A DNA stretch of 32,136 nucleotides from CADCUY01 sp964242735 (GTDB lineage: Bacteria; Actinomycetota; Actinomycetes; Actinomycetales; Quadrisphaeraceae), in assembly GCA_964242735.1 (NCBI GenBank), contig CAXTAK010000025.1:1-32136 (forward strand), read 5' to 3'. Numbering within the stretch: position 1 is the first letter of the stretch; each line of letters begins with the position of its first letter. The position numbers and the translations under genes were made by a program. Positions 31,351-32,136 of the stretch are shown in pieces. The notes under the pieces are model-generated. The model had not been told where the DNA came from and ran no database searches. It saw nothing but the letters and a program-made list of their open reading frames with translations.

Positions 31351-31784
31351 TGTCAGTACCGCGACGCCGCGTCGGAGGTGCGGCTCAGAAGCGTCCGGCA
31401 GCTGGCGTCGACACGCACCTCGAGGTCTTCTGTCGGTCACCAGATGTCCCAGACGACGGACAGGCGGGATGTCGTGCGCGGCCGCCCCAGCGGTCGACGA
31501 CGCCTGAACGCCGACCCCCGGCGGTCGAAGACGGACCCCTCTCGATCATGAGGAGTGATGACCGTGGAGGACTGGGCGGAGATCCGCAGGTTGCACCGGA
31601 GCGAGGGGATGCCGGCGACGGTGATCGGTGGGCGGATCGGTGGGGACCAGTCGTCGACGGTGTTGAAGGAGCGGGTGCGGGAGCTGCGCCCGGTGTACCT
31701 GCCCCCGGAGCCGGCGTCGCGCACGGCGTACGCCCCGGGTGAGCTGGCCCAGTGCGGCGTGTGGTTCCGCCCGGTCGACATCGA
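31351..31784 (+). mobile_element. Decayed IS21-family insertion sequence, left part
   Basis: An istA fragment (31555-31784) is preceded by about 200 bp that look like an IS21 end region. It may begin at 5'-TGTCAGTACC (31351), since IS21 elements start with TG. It includes an imperfect 18-bp direct repeat (31485-31502 and 31516-31533, 31-bp period) of the sort found in IS21 multiple terminal repeats. The left boundary is tentative. The right part is missing because another element starts at about 31785. No istB is visible. Confidence 0.55.
31555..31784 (+). pseudogene. Truncated, internally deleted IS21-family transposase (istA)
   Basis: The frame from GTG 31555/ATG 31558 reads MTVEDWAEIRRLHRSEGM, the N-terminus of actinobacterial IS21 transposases. 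It then jumps directly to PATVIGGRIG, RVRELRPVYLPPEPASRTAY and GELAQCGVWFRPVDI, which normally lie about 50 codons further on. The HTH region in between is deleted in frame. Family members usually have Asp after GELAQC (probably the first catalytic Asp of the DDE domain); here it is Gly. Homology stops after PVDI, where a second element seems to begin. The product would be inactive. Confidence 0.75.
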
Positions 31785-32136
31785 GGGCTCCTCGGACTCC
31801 AGCGTGGTGTCGTGCGCTGGTCCTGGTGTTCACGCCGCCCTCCGGGCGGTGCTGGCGAGCATCATGCGGGCCCGGTAGTTGGCGGGGTTGGAGTAGCAGC
31901 CACGCCCGGTGCGCTCGAGGAGCTTGATGGTGGTCTTCGCGGCCTCGGTGCGGGCGTTGGTGACCCCGGTGACGATGAGGGCCTCGATCGCTGGTGACCA
32001 GGCGGTGATGGTGTTCAGCAGGCGGTCGGTCTCGGGCATCGCCGCGTCGGCGACGGCTTCTTCGACGACGAGGCGGCGCTGCGCGAGGGCGGCCAGGTCA
32101 GGGGCGGCGAGCATCTGGCGCAGGTGCTCCTTCACG
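31785..32136 (-). mobile_element. ISL3-family insertion sequence, partial (cut by window end)
   Basis: The minus-strand transposase end (31830 onward) and the break in istA homology at about 31785 indicate one end of an ISL3-type element inserted into istA. The outer sequence beginning GGCTCCTCGGACTCC (31786-31800) is a candidate terminal inverted repeat; ISL3 ends commonly begin GGCTC. The other end lies beyond the window, so completeness and target duplication cannot be judged. Confidence 0.65.
31830..32136 (-). CDS. ISL3-family transposase, C-terminal part
   Basis: About 101 residues of the C-terminus of a DDE transposase of the ISL3 family; the gene continues past the right edge of the window. 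Diagnostic segments are AIEALIVTGVTNARTEAAKT, where Glu in ARTEA is probably the last DDE residue, then IKLLERTGRGCYSNPANYRARMMLASTARRAA-type sequence to the stop at 31830. Where many relatives read AANTTIK, this copy has AAKTTIK. No frameshift or stop is seen in the visible part. The GTG at 32135 is just an internal codon. Confidence 0.82.
   Translation of the reverse strand, partial: VKEHLRQMLAAPDLAALAQRRLVVEEAVADAAMPETDRLLNTITAWSPAIEALIVTGVTNARTEAAKTTIKLLERTGRGCYSNPANYRARMMLASTARRAA

Noticed and set aside
31785..31878. C-terminal continuation of the istA frame to 31878
   Set aside because: Sequence after PVDI no longer resembles IstA and lies in the end of the ISL3 element, so this is accidental read-through.
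1..32136. Defence island or secondary-metabolite cluster
   Set aside because: Looked for reverse transcriptases, restriction or toxin-antitoxin genes and PKS/NRPS modules. Apart from the terminal IS remnants all identified genes are housekeeping.

Overview
The window is very GC-rich, with G or C at nearly every third codon position, many GTG starts and dense same-strand gene runs with 4-nt stop/start overlaps. Gene content (ClgR, RNase J, actinobacterial QcrC-QcrA-QcrB with CtaE, PimB'-type mannosyltransferase, FadD15-type ligase, DEDDh exonuclease fused to a UvrC-like GIY-YIG part) points to an actinomycete (Actinomycetota). I cannot name the genus; Kineosporiales or Micrococcales would fit. 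No rRNA, tRNA or CRISPR array was seen. One 100-N assembly gap (2985-3084) lies inside the lhr gene.

Layout. 1-74 holds a 33-bp tandem repeat. On the plus strand follow a DUF3817 membrane protein, the giant helicase Lhr and a PNPOx-fold protein (115-6335). Facing them on the minus strand is rimO-pgsA-cinA-clgR (9483 down to 6380), then ftsK (12511-9578), then plsC-like-dapA-rnj (16280 down to 12629), in which successive genes overlap by 4 nt. On the plus strand come an alpha/beta hydrolase and a small membrane protein (16388-17712), which meet a minus-strand ROK sugar kinase stop to stop. A fadD15-type ligase (plus) converges on a minus-strand run of a tiny four-Cys protein, a membrane-anchored HExxH peptidase and a PimB'-like glycosyltransferase (23698 down to 20683). 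Diverging from it is the exonuclease/GIY-YIG fusion, which overlaps trpD tail to tail. The window then carries ctaE-qcrC-qcrA-qcrB (26720-31125), closed by a strong GNRA-loop terminator. The last ~780 bp are insertion-sequence debris: a decayed IS21-type istA apparently interrupted by an ISL3-type element that runs off the window.

By my recollection of the Mycobacterium tuberculosis map, the genes from clgR to dapA correspond to one block (around Rv2745c-Rv2753c) and those from plsC to qcrB to another (around Rv2182c-Rv2196). Here the two are joined at an ATGA overlap between plsC and dapA.

Functionally the window is mostly housekeeping: DNA/RNA processing (Lhr, FtsK, RNase J, exonuclease), proteostasis control (ClgR), S12 modification (RimO), phospholipid and PIM synthesis (PgsA, PlsC, PimB', FadD), lysine and tryptophan synthesis (DapA, TrpD) and the terminal respiratory bc1-aa3 branch. 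A recurring feature is a TANNNT-like -10 hexamer 6-8 nt before the start codon, predicting leaderless mRNAs for about half of the transcription units. I found no convincing new defence or mobile system. The least explained items are the four-Cys mini-protein/gluzincin pair beside PimB', the repeat array inside Lhr and the nested IS remnants.
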